Of a stretch of DNA of 64,000 bases, positions 12,066-24,590 are shown one piece after another. The stretch is from Hirsutella rhossiliensis (Eukaryota; Ascomycota; Sordariomycetes; Hypocreales; Ophiocordycipitaceae): positions 7,006,001-7,070,000 of the forward strand of contig NW_025408669.1 of assembly GCF_020360975.1 (NCBI RefSeq), given 5' to 3'. Numbering within the stretch: the stretch's first letter is position 1; every line of letters begins with the position of its first letter. The translations under genes were made by a program, and so were the position numbers. Under the pieces are notes generated by a model. It had not been told where the DNA came from, did no database searches, and was given only the letters and a program-made list of their open reading frames with translations.

Positions 12066-12670
12066 GGGTCGTCAGGGTCCGAAGGGAGCGGGAGGGCGGG
12101 CGTTGGTCAGGCTTGCGCCTGGTTGCGCTTGAGTACCGCGGGGGGGTGCGACTGGCCCGGAGATGCGGTCATCAAAAGTCGCGTATTTCGAATTGACTAT
12201 CTATCCAAAGGCAGCTCGAGATGGACGGCCGGCGCGGCATCGGTTGTTCGGGCATTCGTCGACTGTGACACATCGTCCAAAATGGCTGCAGCCGCAATCT
12301 GGCCCAAGCGGCGGGTCACGGGACTTTGGTCTGGACAGGTTGACAGGAATCCGGCGCGGCAAAACCACTCCTCCGACTTTCCGACCGCCCCATCGCCTGA
12401 CCGTTCAAGGTACGTACCCGGAGTCATGACGATGAGCCCATCCGGATCGTCCACCTTCCGACGCGTAAAAAATCCAGCTCCAAATTGCACCATCGCATCC
12501 TCGCCCGTCATAGGCAAGGCAAAGGGGCTGTGCTCTGAGCCCTTCCGACCGACACATCGACCAGCAGCGCACTCGGCAATGCTTTAAAAGAGCTCGGCGG
12601 ATCCACTACTCACTTGATGCGCTGACATTCGCTCCATCGACCAGACGCATCCTCGCCATTGCTCCACACC
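12066..12670. promoter_or_regulatory. Divergent promoter between Mrl1-like gene and ERG24
   Basis: About 600 nt separate two start codons that point away from each other, so both promoters must lie here. Pyrimidine-rich and GC-rich blocks are present. I could not assign a sterol-response element with confidence. Confidence 0.55.
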
Positions 12671-14234
12671 ATGGCTCGCACCTCCAAGGCTTCTGCTGCT
12701 CCGGCCAAGCACGGCTACGAGTTCTTTGGCCCGTAAGCGACCTCTTCAAGCGCCTGCCACTCGTTCGCTGACCCTCGGTAAAACAGTCCTGGCGCCTTTG
12801 GCATCTCGTTCGGCCTGCCCCTCCTCGTCTACCTCTTCGCCTTTGCCTGCAATGACATCTCCGGCTGCCCAGCTCCCGCCCTGCTGAGCCCGCGGACGCT
12901 GTCGCTCAGCCAGCTGAAGCTGCAGGTGGGCTGGCCCGAAGATGGCATCTCGGGCCTCGCCAGCTGGAAGGCCACGGTAGCCTTGTTGGGATACTACCTC
13001 GTCAACCTGATTCTCTACCGCCTTCTCCCGGCGGCCGAAGTGGAGGGGACCGTGCTGTCCTCGGGTGGGCGTCTCAAGTACAGGTTCAATAGTGAGAATC
13101 CCCCGCCCCGGTTTTGGATGCCCGGTGCGCTTACCGGCCTCAGCCATGTACTCCAACACGGTGACCCTCGCCGCCCTAGCCGCCGGAACCGCGGCCCAGG
13201 GAGCCGAGTTCCCCGTGTGGACCTTTATCGATGACAACTACATTCAGCTCCTGACGGCGAGCATCGGAATCTCATACGCCATCGCCACGTTTGTCTACGT
13301 CCGCAGCTTCAGCGTCAAGCCGAACGACAAGGCAAACCGCGAACTGGCGGCTGGCGGACACAGCGGCAACCTCCTGTACGATTGGTTCATTGGGCGAGAA
13401 CTCAACCCCCGCGTGACGGTGCCTTTGATCGGCGAGGTGGACATCAAGGAATGGTGCGAACTCCGGCCTGGTATGATGGGCTGGATCATCCTCAACTGCG
13501 CCTGGTGTGCCCGTCAGTATCGCAACTACGGCCATGTCACGGACAGCATCGTGTGCATCACCGTTGTGCAGGCCGTCTACATTTTCGACTCGTGGTGGAA
13601 CGAGGCGGCCATTCTCACGACCATGGACATTACGACGGACGGGTTCGGCATGATGCTGGCGTTTGGCGACCTGGTGTGGCTGCCTTTTGTCTATACGCTC
13701 CAGACGCGCTACCTCTCGGTCCACCCCCGATCTCTCGGGCCGGTGGGCTTGGTCGCCATGCTGTCGCTCATTGGGCTCGGCTTCTACATCTTTCGGTCGG
13801 CGAACAGCGAGAAGAACAACTTCAGGACCAACCCCAGCGACCCCAGCGTCTCGCACCTCGAGTACATTGAGACCAAGACTGGAAGCAAGCTGCTGACGAC
13901 GGGATGGTGGGGAGTGGCGCGGCACATCAACTACTTTGGAGACTGGATCCAGTCGTGGCCGTACAGCTTGCCGACGGGCCTGGCTGGATACCAGATCCTC
14001 GCGGCAGGATCGGGCGCAGAGGGCGCGTACGTGATGAAGGATGGGCGAGAGGTGGTGGCGGGCAACGCCAAGGGCTGGGGCATGCTCGTCACCTACTTTT
14101 ACATTGCCTACTTTGCCATTCTCCTGATCCACCGCGACCGCCGCGACGACGAAAAGTGCCACCGCAAATACGGCGAGGACTGGGACAAGTACAAGAAGAT
14201 TGTGCGATGGCGCATCGTTCCGGGCATCTACTAA
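12671..14234 (+). CDS. erg24: Delta(14)-sterol reductase ERG24
   Basis: Exons 12671-12732, 12787-13091 and 13144-14234 encode 485 residues, the normal size. ERG24 reduces the C14-C15 double bond left after lanosterol/eburicol demethylation in ergosterol synthesis, in the ER membrane, with NADPH. Both sterol-reductase signatures are visible: GNLLYDWFIGRELNPR at about 197-212 and LIHRDRRDDEKCHRKYG at about 449-466. The first exon ends in the GPPGAFGISFGLP junction typical of ERG24, and eight or so hydrophobic segments follow. Introns are 54 and 52 nt, the second with a CTTAC branch point. The residue made across the second intron is a threonine (A|CC), inferred from the frame. It is the target of morpholine fungicides in other fungi. 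Confidence 0.95.
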
Positions 14235-14510
14235 GCGCTTGCTTGGCTCGTCGGACCGGAGCAGTGGATATCTGGTCCCATGTACAGTAGTACAGATTGT
14301 GTCACGAGGGAGGAAGAGGCTGTTGGGAAGAGGCTTCAATGTGGATACGGCTTTCGCATTCAACTCCCAGGACTCGCACATGACGCCAATGCTGTGGCTC
14401 CGAATACGTAAATGTTAGTCAAGGGCGACATGGGGCTGTGGTGTTGCTTCCCCGGGAATCATGGCTGGCCGAGTCGGGGTCTGGCGGTCAAGTGGAAAGC
14501 GGAAGAAGCC

Positions 14511-14583
14511 GAAGGGGAGACTGGGGGAGACGGGGGGAGACTGGGGGAGACTGGGGGAGACTGGGGGAGACTGGGGGAGACTA
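14511..14583. repeat. 10-bp G-rich minisatellite
   Basis: Six units of CTGGGGGAGA (one with a C-to-G rich variant) run in register from 14521 to 14580, with a degenerate unit just before. A second G-rich block with GGGGCGTC units follows at about 14605-14640. Each unit carries a run of four to six G, so the plus strand could form G-quadruplexes. Confidence 0.9.
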
Positions 14584-15777
14584 AGGGCCGGGTGGAGGCG
14601 GGGCATCGGGGCGTCGGGGCGTCGGGGCGCCGGGGCGGAAGGCGGGGCGGAGGCCACGAGGAAGCCCTTTGGAGATGATGGCGGAGGAGCTGCGTCGAGG
14701 GGAGGCGTTGCGGTGTATTGTCAAGTTTGATGAAGCGCACTTTGTTTGCATTCAATCACGCCAGTCTGCAGGCTGCACTCCGCACGTTAAAAGACTGAGG
14801 TGGATGCAATGCGCCGGGAAGCGAGCGAGCGGAGCCGAGTCCGGGCAGGCGACGGGACGTTCTGATAGGACGAGATGCCCCGAACGGGCAAGACGAGAGC
14901 ACAAACGGACCGAAACGAGACAGGGGAGTTCGGGGTCGAGGTCGAGGCGGGGCGGGCCAAGGACGGACGGCATGGAGCTGCTGGATTGCTCGAGGCCTGC
15001 TCTTCATCTCCCGAGATGGTCGATGGAGCGCAGTACGAAGGCGGAGCGCATTGCAAGAGACGGGCCACGCGACGGGGGAAGGGGAAATGGCTCGTCGAAA
15101 CAGGCGGCGAGACAATATATGCTCATTAATGCATGCCGGCGCGGTGTACAGTAAACAGAGGCGCACAACATGCATCGGTGCAGGCGCATGACGTATGCTG
15201 CAGGTTGTCCGTACACGTGTGCGGCATTCTGCAGCACCCTTGCTTTTGTTTGCAGGCGGCAATGCGACGTTTCCTCGGATGGTTCAGCTGATGTTCTTTG
15301 GACGAACTGGAGCGACGGGCATTCGAGGCACTAGTATTCCCGTACTAGCCCACACTCGAAGGGCGAATTGAGTTTGCATTGGGCTGTATTGAGTCTCAGG
15401 CAGGAGGAGCAACGAGTCGACGTACCGAATTGCCTCTCCAATTAGGTAATTAGGCGCCTACCTAACCTCCTCGAACTCGTGGTATCGTGGTGCAGCAAGT
15501 TACAGTGGGTGGTGGGTGGAGAGGACAAGGCTTGGCTCGCAGGGCCCCCTAGATTGAAATAGGAAATCTCCGCATTGTCCCACCAATTAGTCAAGCTTCC
15601 CCCCCTCCCCCGGTTGTTCGACAGATGAGAGCCTGGTTCCCAAACATTGGGTCCATTACAGTAGGGCAGGACAACATGCCTCGTGGTACTTGTTCAGATG
15701 GTGCTGGTCTGTAATTAGATACTGTAAGCTTCTCGGTGGCACGCCAGAGCCCCCCCACCTGAGCTCCCGGGGACAAG

Positions 15778-15832
15778 CTACAGTGGGCTACGGTGGGCCA
15801 CAGCGGGCTGCAGTGGGCTACAGTGGGCTACC
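15778..15832. repeat. 10-bp CTACAGTGGG tandem repeat
   Basis: About five diverged units of a 10-bp motif (CTACAGTGGG, CTACGGTGGG, CCACAGCGGG, CTGCAGTGGG, CTACAGTGGG) sit head to tail, about 600 nt upstream of the beta-glucosidase start codon. Confidence 0.85.
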
Positions 15833-16423
15833 GTGTGGCAGCCCCAGAGCTCTAGTGGCAACTCAGAGCGCTAGTGGAGCCCTGGCGACTGCACGGACGG
15901 CATCGCCCAACAGTGGGAAAAAAAGATGAGAGAGGGCAAGAGGTAGTAACAGTAGGTGGTGGCATCCGCGCAAGGTGCGGGACGGCGCACCCCGGGCGCA
16001 TCATCTGCTGGCAGGCGAGGCCAAGGTACTTTTCTCCTCCTCAACCCTCCATGATTCATTTGCACCGAGAGACAGGCTCCGCCAACCAGGGCGGGCTGCG
16101 GCATGCATGGCCTCTTGTCTTGCTTGACAATTTCGCGCACCTCCGACTATCCTTATATCAACCGGCCCGTCTCTCGCTCGCCTTGCCTCGGCCGCTTGCC
16201 CATCCCCTCCCTCTCTCTCGCTCTCTTCGTTCGCTACCCCTTGGACCGCCTCGCTGGCCGTCGTCAACACCTGTCTCTCCCCCTCCCCCTGGATCTCGCG
16301 ACCCATCGACAACACGGGCGACGAGGAGAGAACCCGGGCGTGTATAGAGACAACACACACATACATCTTCACGCACACGAGGGGGATTTAGGGGGTTAGA
16401 GCCTACCACGGCGCCTCGCCATC

Positions 16424-19400
16424 ATGAAGCCGCTGTCGACCATCGCCGCCTCCTTGCTGCCGGCAGTCGTCCAGGCCAAGGCCGTCGGGCCCGCCGACTA
16501 CGAGGTATGTCTTTGATATAGACCGTGTCCATCATGAGCTCTGTGCTCCCCCCGTTGTCGTCGATCCCCGGCTACACAAAATAAGCTTGCTGGCCTCTGG
16601 TTGGTCTAGCCTCTGCATCGTCCGTCTCACTGCATCTGCTCTCGGACCTAGTCGGGACCCCAGTCCACGTCGATCCAGAAGCTCTCCTTGTCCAATTCAA
16701 CACCCCTGTCTTGCTCCCTGCATGTGCCGAGCTGTGCAACTCTCCTTCGCCAATGCGCCCTTGCTCCTCTCGTCGACCTATCCGCTGACTCTCTGCTCCT
16801 CTCAAGCCCGAGTCCGAGGCCACGGCCCAGCTGGCCTACTCGCCTCCCCACTACCCGTCGCCATGGATGGACCCCTCCGCTCCCGGCTGGGAGGAGGCCT
16901 ATGTCCAGGCCCGGGACTTTGTGTCTCAGTTGACCCTGGTGGAAAAGGTCAACCTCACCACCGGCATCGGGTGTGTAGATGAGAGCCCCCGTCCTATCGG
17001 GTAGGGCTAACCTCGCTTCTAGTTGGATGGGAGGCAGCTGCGTCGGTAACACGGGCTCTGTCCCTCGCATGGGCCTGCACGGCCTCTGCCTACAGGACGG
17101 CCCCCTGGGTCTCCGGTTTTCCGACTACAACAGCGCCTTTCCCGTCGGCCTCACCTCCGGCGCCACTTGGAGCAGGCACCTGTGGGCCGCCCGTGGCAAG
17201 GCCATGGGCGCCGAGGCCAGGGGCAAGGGTGTCGACGTCCTCCTCGGCCCCGTAGCCGGCCCTCTCGGCCGTGTCCCGACCGGAGGCCGCAACGCCGAAG
17301 GCTTCGGATCCGATCCCTATCTCCAGGGCCAGGGACTGGCACACACATCCGGGGGCATCCAAAAGGCCGGCGTCATTGCTTGTGCCAAGCACTACATTGC
17401 CAACGAGCAGGGTAAGCGAGCCGACTGCCATGGTCCAGGCCGAGTCCCAGTGAGCTAATCAAAGCCGTCCCTCAGAGCACTTTCGACAGACTGGTGAGTC
17501 CCAGGGCGAGGGCTTCAACATCTCCGAGGCACTGTCCTCCAACGTCGACGACAAGACGTTGCACGAGCTGTACGCATGGCCCTTTGTCGACGCCGTCAGG
17601 GCCGGTGTCGGATCCTTCATGTGCTCGTACAACCAGATCAACAACTCGTACGGCTGCCAGAATTCCAGGCTCCTCAACGCCGTCCTCAAGGGCGAGATGG
17701 GCTTCCAGGGCTTCGTTATGAGCGACTGGCAGGCTCAACACTCGGGTGCCGCCTCCGCTGTCGCCGGCCTCGACATGACCATGCCCGGAGACACCCTCTT
17801 CAACTCGGGCCGCAGCTACTGGGGCGGCAATCTGACGCTGGCCGTCCTCAACGGCACCGTTCCCGCCTGGCGCCTCGATGACATGGCCATGCGCATCATG
17901 GCCGCCTACTTCAAGGTCGGCAAGACGGTCGAAAACCAGATAGAAACAAACTTCAACTCGTGGACCCGCGACTCGTACGGCTACGCCGACCAGGCCGCCA
18001 AGGACAACTGGCAGCTCATCAACCAGCAGGTCGACGTCCGCGCCAACCACGCCGCCCACATCCGCGAGTCGGCCGCCAAGGGCACCGTCGTCCTCAAGAA
18101 CACGGGCGCCCTGCCGCTGCACAAGCCCAAGTTCGTCGCTGCCATCGGCGAGGACGCCGGCCCCAACCCCAAGGGCCCCAACGGCTGCCCCGACCGCGGC
18201 TGCGACGACGGCACCCTCGCCATGATCTGGGGCTCCGGCACTTCCAACTTCCCCTATCTCGTCACCCCCGACACCGCTCTCCAGAACCAGGCCATCCAGG
18301 ACGGCTCCCGCTACGAGAGCGTCCTGACCAACTACGCCTGGGACCAGACCAGGGCCCTCGTCACCCAGCCCAACGTGACCGCCATCGTCTTCGCCAACGC
18401 CGCCTCCGGCGAGGGCTACATCAACGTGGGTGGCAACACCGGCGACCGCAACAACCTCACCCTGTGGAAGAATGGTGACGACCTCATCAAGAATGTCTCT
18501 GCCGTCAACCCCAACACCATTGTCGTCATCCACAGCGTCGGCCCCGTCCTCGTCACCGATTGGTATCGCAACCCCAACATCACGGCCATTGTCTGGGCCG
18601 GCCAGCCTGGCCAGGAGTCTGGCAACTCCCTCGTCGACATCCTCTACGGCAAGACCAGCCCCGGACGATCCCCCTTCACCTGGGGCCCGACCGCCGAGAG
18701 CTACGGAACCGAGGTGCTGTATAAGCCCAACAACGGCAACGACGCGCCGCAGCAGGACTTTTCCGAGGGCGTCTTCATCGACTACCGTCACTTCGACAAG
18801 ATGGCCCCCGGCAAGCCCGGCACCAAGGGCGCCCCCATCTATGAATTCGGATTCGGCCTGTCGTGGTCAACCTTCGAATACTCGGACCTCCGCGTCAAGA
18901 AGCACAATGTGCAGGAGTACCGGCCTACTGATGGCGAGACGGAGCCTGCGCCCGTGCTGGGCGAGAACAGCCTAAACCTGAACGACTACGCCGCCCCCCC
19001 GTACATCCGATACGTTTACCAGTGGATCTATCCCTGGCTCAACACGACGTCGTCGGGCGAAGAGGCATCGCGCGATGCAGACTACGGTCAAACGGCCGAG
19101 CAGTTTCTCCCGCCCGGTGCGACCGACGGCTCACCCCAGGCCAAGCTGCCCTCGTCTGGCCCGTCTGGCGGCAACCAGCGCCTCTGGGACGTCATGTATA
19201 CAGTCAGCTGCGTCATCAAGAATACGGGAGGCCGCGTCACGGACGAGATTCCTCAGGTATACGTCAGCCTAGGTGGCGACTACGAGCCCGTACGCGTGCT
19301 TCGTGGCTTCGAGCGCTTGGAGGGCATCGCCCCTGGCCAGAGCGTCAAGTTCCGCACCGAGCTGACGCGGCGCGACCTGAGCAACTGGGACGTCGCCGCC

Positions 19401-19487
19401 CAGGACTGGGTCATCACGGAGGAGCCCAAGAGCGTTTGGGTGGGTAGCAGCTCGCGCAAGCTGCCACTCCATGCGGATCTGTGCTAA
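16424..19487 (+). CDS. Secreted GH3 beta-glucosidase
   Basis: Exons 16424-16504, 16807-16970, 17023-17411 and 17476-19487 encode 881 residues, the usual size of large fungal GH3 beta-glucosidases. The enzyme hydrolyses cellobiose and other beta-glucosides outside the cell. Seen: a signal peptide (about 1-18), the N-terminal barrel with WMGGSCVGNTGSVPRMG, DGPLGLRFSD and KHYIANEQEHFRQ, the nucleophile aspartate in VMSDW (about Asp295), then the second alpha/beta sandwich domain and a C-terminal fibronectin-III-like domain (EIPQVYVSLGG, LRGFERL, LSNWDVAAQDW). Many N-glycosylation sites are present. The first intron is long (302 nt); introns two and three are 52 and 64 nt. The first exon boundary rests only on GTATGT and a CTCAAG acceptor and is the least certain part. 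Confidence 0.93.
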
Positions 19488-20468
19488 GTGGGTAGCGGAC
19501 AAAGGGCGAGCGCGGTCAGGTTGCCGGCTCAGAAGAGGGACAGGGAAAAGGGGGCAGGTGGAGCATGAGGAGAAACCGATCATGAAAATGGGAGAGGGAA
19601 GGAGAAGGGAAAGCCATCGAGTACGGGGCACTCTTACGACTGAATTAACGGAACACAAACACATGTATCTTCATGTACATACTTTTGGAGCAGCTGGTTA
19701 CAATGCAACACCCAGCCGAGCGATGAGCCTGAAATCACCGTGTCCCGGTCACCCCTCTGAAGACTGACGCGCAACTGGACCCAGTGACTCTGCTTCAAGA
19801 CAATGCGTGTTGCTCATCGCCGTTCCAAGTGACCCCTGCCCCATGTTCCAGGTGAAAATGCATGCGTACGGCCATGATCTGGTCAGCCGAGACGTCGACT
19901 TGGTGTGACGGACAAGCATGCCCCATCAGCTACTAAGCATTCACATTGACGGCCAATACTGCTGTCACCAGACTCTCGACGGCGGCGGTGACGGGAGGAG
20001 AGGTCGTGAGCCCGGACTCAGTGGCCAAGACGCCGCAGCATCGTCTAATTCGCACTGATTAGCTTAATCCCATACTTGGCATTCAACTGAAAAGGAGCAA
20101 GGCACGACTAGGCCATTCACCCTCGGGCGAAGAATAGTGTCTTGTCGACTTGCTGAACGAGGGACGCCGGATGGTGCCGGCGGTTGATGGGCACGCCGAC
20201 TCTGAGTGAAGTGATGACGCGTCTCTACTCTGACGAGGATATCAGAGTCCGAAGAAGGGTCTCCCGGTCATGGAGGGACGATTGGCACGCTAATTCGTCG
20301 GATAGGCAGTGGTGATGAAGGGGGACGGGACTGAAGCGTAAGGTTGGGAAGGCCGAAAGAGCCCTCGCCGTGAGTCTAGGCAGTGGCCTTGGACGACACG
20401 GATTCACACAAGCCTAAGGGTAGGGAGACATGACTCCCAGATGCATCACATCCTATACCGCACTCAAG
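19488..20468. other. 3' flank of the beta-glucosidase and unassigned DNA
   Basis: About 1 kb with no recognisable gene on either strand. The right end leads into a TATA-like box and a C/T-rich leader-like tract. Confidence 0.45.
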
Positions 20469-20476
20469 TATAAATA
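20469..20476 (+). promoter_or_regulatory. TATA-like box TATAAATA
   Basis: A consensus-like TATA box followed within 20-60 nt by a C/T-rich tract and an A-rich leader (CAATACAAAAAAGC). This is the layout of a fungal core promoter and suggests that a transcribed unit starts near 20510, pointing into the decayed coding region. Confidence 0.4.
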
Positions 20477-20607
20477 GGAGGCTTCCTCCCTCGTAAACTT
20501 CCCTTCTCCTCTCCCTCCACACAGCAATACAAAAAAGCTCAAGTCTACAACACCGAGCTCCCGGTGCCTACAGCACAAGCACCATACCCACTGACCGAAT
20601 ATCCCAC

Positions 20608-23600
20608 ATGCTGGCTCCTTCCGCTATTACAGCCTCCATCGCTACCACGTCCTACAAGTCATCACCAAACGACGCCTCCAAATGCGAGTAGCGCTTATGC
20701 CGACGTGAACAGCCCTGGGCGAGATGACGCCCAAAACAACAAGGAGGAGCCGGCCTCGCCCTTCACCACCGCAGGCGGGGAAGGGTCCTTCCGCTCTCCA
20801 TTTTGCCGAGACTCAGGAGTTTGGTGCCTCGCGGCGCCCGAGTTGGCCTTGGGAGGTGGCTACCAAGCTCCAGCTCACCCACACCTTGTGCGGCGGCCAG
20901 TGGCTAGGCTTTGTCTGGAGATACTCTGGGGTCACAGCCCCCCTCTGCCGCAGTAGCAGCGAGCTTGAGCTCCGAACTGCTCTCGGAAACTGGCGATTGG
21001 ATCGAGCTGCCCGAACAAAACCACGGAATTCGAGCGACGATACGCCTGGGAGACGTCTTCCCCCGTCCCAGCATTGGATTCGGAGAAGACGTCGAGCTAT
21101 TGCTGGAGGAGGAGGGCAAGCCTGGCGGAGGGCGGTCGTGCCTTTGTGCCGAGATTGTGGAGCGGGTTCTTCACGGTGGCTACTCTCCCTCAGTATCCTG
21201 AGCAGCATCTCGGAGCTCAGCACCAACTCAGGAGCGAGCACTCAACATTTGAGGCGCAGGACGAACCGGCCTCCCGGTCACGGTCACTGGATTGCTGAGG
21301 TTTCCCCCGGCCCCTGATTCTCCAAGGCTGCTGAGGAGGAACAAAACGCCGGCGGACGGATAGAACGAGACATCATACTCATCTTCCCCTCCCTCATACA
21401 CGACGAGGGACATGTCCCGGGCGAGAGGTCCATGGCGCTGCTCGCCGAGGAGGCTTCATACAGTCCTCGGCGGCAAAAGGATAGACGCACATGGACGAGC
21501 CAGAAAATCCTGGTGCAACACAATACGGCTGTGGAGTCCAAGGGGCCCTCTCCGACTTCCGCCTGCAGCGCGGAGCCGGCGGTCTGCTTCGGTTACCAAG
21601 ACGCACACGTGAGCCTGCCACTCTACGTGTGCAGGTGAAATCTTGGTGATGGCAGACGAGTGCCTCGCCCGGTGGCCGCCCGCGACTTGCCCATTCTAGG
21701 GCCTGGGCACTGACAGCGCGACAACGACGCCTCGCCTGCACATGAAGCCCCTTCTCAGACTCGGACTAGGAACTGCGCCAAATACACAGGCGCAGATACA
21801 GCATCCTATGCCACAGGGCGTTTGTGTGCTGAGCTTAGGCGATACCCTGGCCGCTCGGGCTCTTCCAAGGCCCTTCAGGTCCAGCTCGCCAATGATTGGG
21901 CGTCGTTGCCTCTCCCGCCAGGATATCAACACCCCCGGCTTCCACGGTTCAGACATGGAGGCGATACAGCGGCAGCTGAGCCAGTTCGAGCTCAGAGCCT
22001 ACGACGCCCTGTAGCCGCACGCTCAAGCCTTGAGAGGCCAAGTGCTCCGCCGTCTCAGCCTGGGCCGACGTCCTAGACGGGACAAGCAAGTGCACAAATC
22101 ATGCTCCTCGCCACCCTATACGGCCTGGACCAGGGACAGCGCCGGCAATCACAACGCTGGCGCTCATCTGCCCGAGAACTTGGCGCAAGCGGCCAAGGAA
22201 CGGCGTGGGAGTCTTCCGAACCTCGATACCCAGATCAACCGTTCCTCACCGGCGCGAATGCAGGCTCGGGGAGCAATGAGTGAGGTCCTGCTTCGCCCAA
22301 ACGGGGTGAGGTTACAGACGGAATTACACGATATACCTACAGAGAAAACGACTGGAGTACGGCATCACCTCCGTAACCCGGGGCCACACGAGACATCGAT
22401 ATGCATATAAGCCACTGCTCCCAGTCCGCAGCCTGCGCCTTTACGGTGCGCAAGCTGATTCCTCAAGAAAACCATCCAAGGCCGCAACAAGCCTTATGCC
22501 GCCGCGGTGGAATAGACGAGCAGCTTGTGGTGCCCCGTCTACACGGTCCTCCCATGCCAGCTTGCGATCCTAACAACTGCGAGGCTTCTCACCGCAGCGA
22601 CTCGCCACCGGACTCTGCAGAGAGCTCCCTCCTCTCGACGGGTCGAGTCTCTGCAGGGAATCCTCCCTAGGTGTGGGCGGGCGCGGTGGTTCGATACACC
22701 GGATTCTGGCTGGCGAGTGGCGACTCCGCAACCATCTTCCCTGCGGCCGTCGTCTCCCGTCTCAGCCTCCTTATGGCATAATGAGATGGGCCTCCGAGAG
22801 GATTCTGGAGTGTTTCTCCCGCCTACATACACGGGCACATCGAGAAGCTCACTGAACTGAGCAAGATGGGTATCTTACACCGACTATCAACCATGAAGCG
22901 GGCACTCTGTCGCGGCGGCAACCGGAACCTCAAGCCGCCCACACAACCAGCTTGAGGTCCGCATACAATGTCCTTCAAGCCGCGGACCCGACGGCTCAAC
23001 CGCGTCTGCCATACGGTGCCGCGCGTTTGTACCCTTTATACGAACCGCGGCCGATCGTGCTGCTGCTCCTCGCCAGTCTTCGCCCAGCACGTGGAGAAGG
23101 GGCCCAGAGCCGGGGCAAAGGGGCACGCTTCGAAATTCCCTGTGACTTGCTCCGCTACTCTTTGGATGGTTCAGCGGACGAGTTGATGCTGCCCGTTCTC
23201 GCCCCAAAATGCCCTGGTTGATATAAAAGGCCAGGCGAGGTTTATGTGGACAGCGCAAACTCGCCTCGCAATCCTGGCTGTGGGAGTCAAACCAATCTCC
23301 AGCCCGAAAGAATCGGGCAATCACAGCACAGGCCATCCCTTTCCACCTATCTGCTGCTCTAAGCTCTGGACGCCACACGCATGTGCTGCACTGGGGGGTG
23401 ACACAAACCTGCAGAACAACACGTCACTGACATACCGACACCCAGAGCCTCTATCTACTCTGGCCGAGGGAGCTCTGTCCTTTAAGGGGCTCCCGGGATG
23501 TGGCGAACGGTGGCCAAATTTCAATGCCAGCTGAAGCCCCGTCAACTAGACGGATCGCATCCGACCTCGCTAACCCGGTCGGTCTTTTACACCCTGGTCC

Positions 23601-24590
23601 CGAGTGCACCACAGAGTGAAACGTAAAAAACAAACATAATCGTTTCTGGGAACTGCACTGGGATCACTTCCTGCTGTGAAGTTGGACCATGAATGTTCCT
23701 CTCGAAGGGCTGAGCGACAACCACCACCCTGGAACAGAGCATAAAGAGTCTGAGTACGGGAGGCGAGTTTACCCTATTCTGGGCTCGTGAACCCGCCCAA
23801 CCTACAACGACATCAAATCAAGGCACGCCATATGAAAGCCCCATGGTCCCCTCGAGCGTTCCTTCGCCCTACTCCCGGCGCTCCGCTCGACCCATCCCGC
23901 ATGTATGGGATGCGGGTGGCCGATACTTGGATGAGCCTGGGGTATGTGGCCTGGTACAGATCCGTCGCTGTAGCCTATCGTTCAGCGGCGGCAGTATATG
24001 ACTTGCTCTTGGTGCTCTTGATTCCCATGATGGCGCTGTTGACAGGGGGGCCTCAGCTATCCTCGGTCTGGCCGTCTCTGCTTCTTCAAGCAGACGCTCT
24101 TTGCTGTATCTGCTATGCACTTGGTTCATACACCGAGGCATCTGGAGGCGGATCAGGCTACAGCATCGAGCGGTATATACAAAGGAAGCTCAAGACCCTA
24201 GGCGGCCTCCTGTGGCGGGCAGTATGATACAATTGCCCCTTGGGATTTTCTTGCTCTGCTCGCTCGCATTGCTTGGGGGTCTGTCCTTTGCGGTACATGT
24301 ATACACGGGAAGACCTGTCCATCCGCCTTCTCCGGCACCAGACTATATCATACGATGGTGGAAGCAGAATACTCGTCGGGGGAGGTGGAATGCGCCGCCA
24401 TGATGCCATCTTGAGAGCACTGGCATCCACTTCAATGTCGCTCGCGCGAGCTTCTGACGTTGTTTCGGTCAAGAAGAATTTCCTCCGGCCGAAACGACCG
24501 GATCTCGTGAAACGGAGACGCCCGGCCTGTCGATCACGCACGGTGAACCACGGACTACCACAATACGGGCTCTTTCACTCCTGACGTCCA
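20608..24590 (+). pseudogene. Large decayed coding region, unidentified
   Basis: Downstream of the TATA-like box the forward strand reads as protein with fungal-like codon choice in segments that change frame. The best pieces are 20911-21201 (contains ETGDWIELPEQNHGIRA and an acidic DVELLLEEEGKP stretch), 21364-21638 (contains DIILIFPSLIHDEGH), 22952-23221 (contains YEPRPIVLLLLASLRPAR) and 23787-24227 (two hydrophobic segments). In-frame stops separate them, including TAG codons that could come from CAG. I could not join the pieces with GT-AG introns into one protein. It could be a degenerate large gene, several small genes with unusual splicing, or non-coding DNA that happens to be open. No family is recognised. 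Confidence 0.3.

Larger units (their letters stand above)
14235..16423. other. Intergenic region with GH3 promoter and two minisatellites
   Basis: About 2.2 kb between ERG24 and the beta-glucosidase. It holds two 10-bp tandem repeats (listed separately), a short inverted motif near 15439-15465 (TTAGGCGCCTA core), and from about 16160 a C/T-rich tract typical of fungal core promoters and leaders. No gene is supported. Confidence 0.5.

Noticed and set aside
12066..12670. Sterol-response element in the ERG24 promoter
   Set aside because: Some words resemble SrbA or Upc2 sites but none matches well enough to claim.
13272..14381. 369-codon reverse frame across ERG24
   Set aside because: Shadow of the ERG24 last exon; no domain and no splice support.
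14521..14580. Regular 10-bp array as a CRISPR-like repeat
   Set aside because: Units are contiguous without spacers; it is a minisatellite in a eukaryotic genome.
17472..18791. 439-codon open frame on the reverse strand of the GH3 gene
   Set aside because: It is the complement of strongly biased coding sequence with G/C at third positions; Gly/Val/Asp-rich without any domain.
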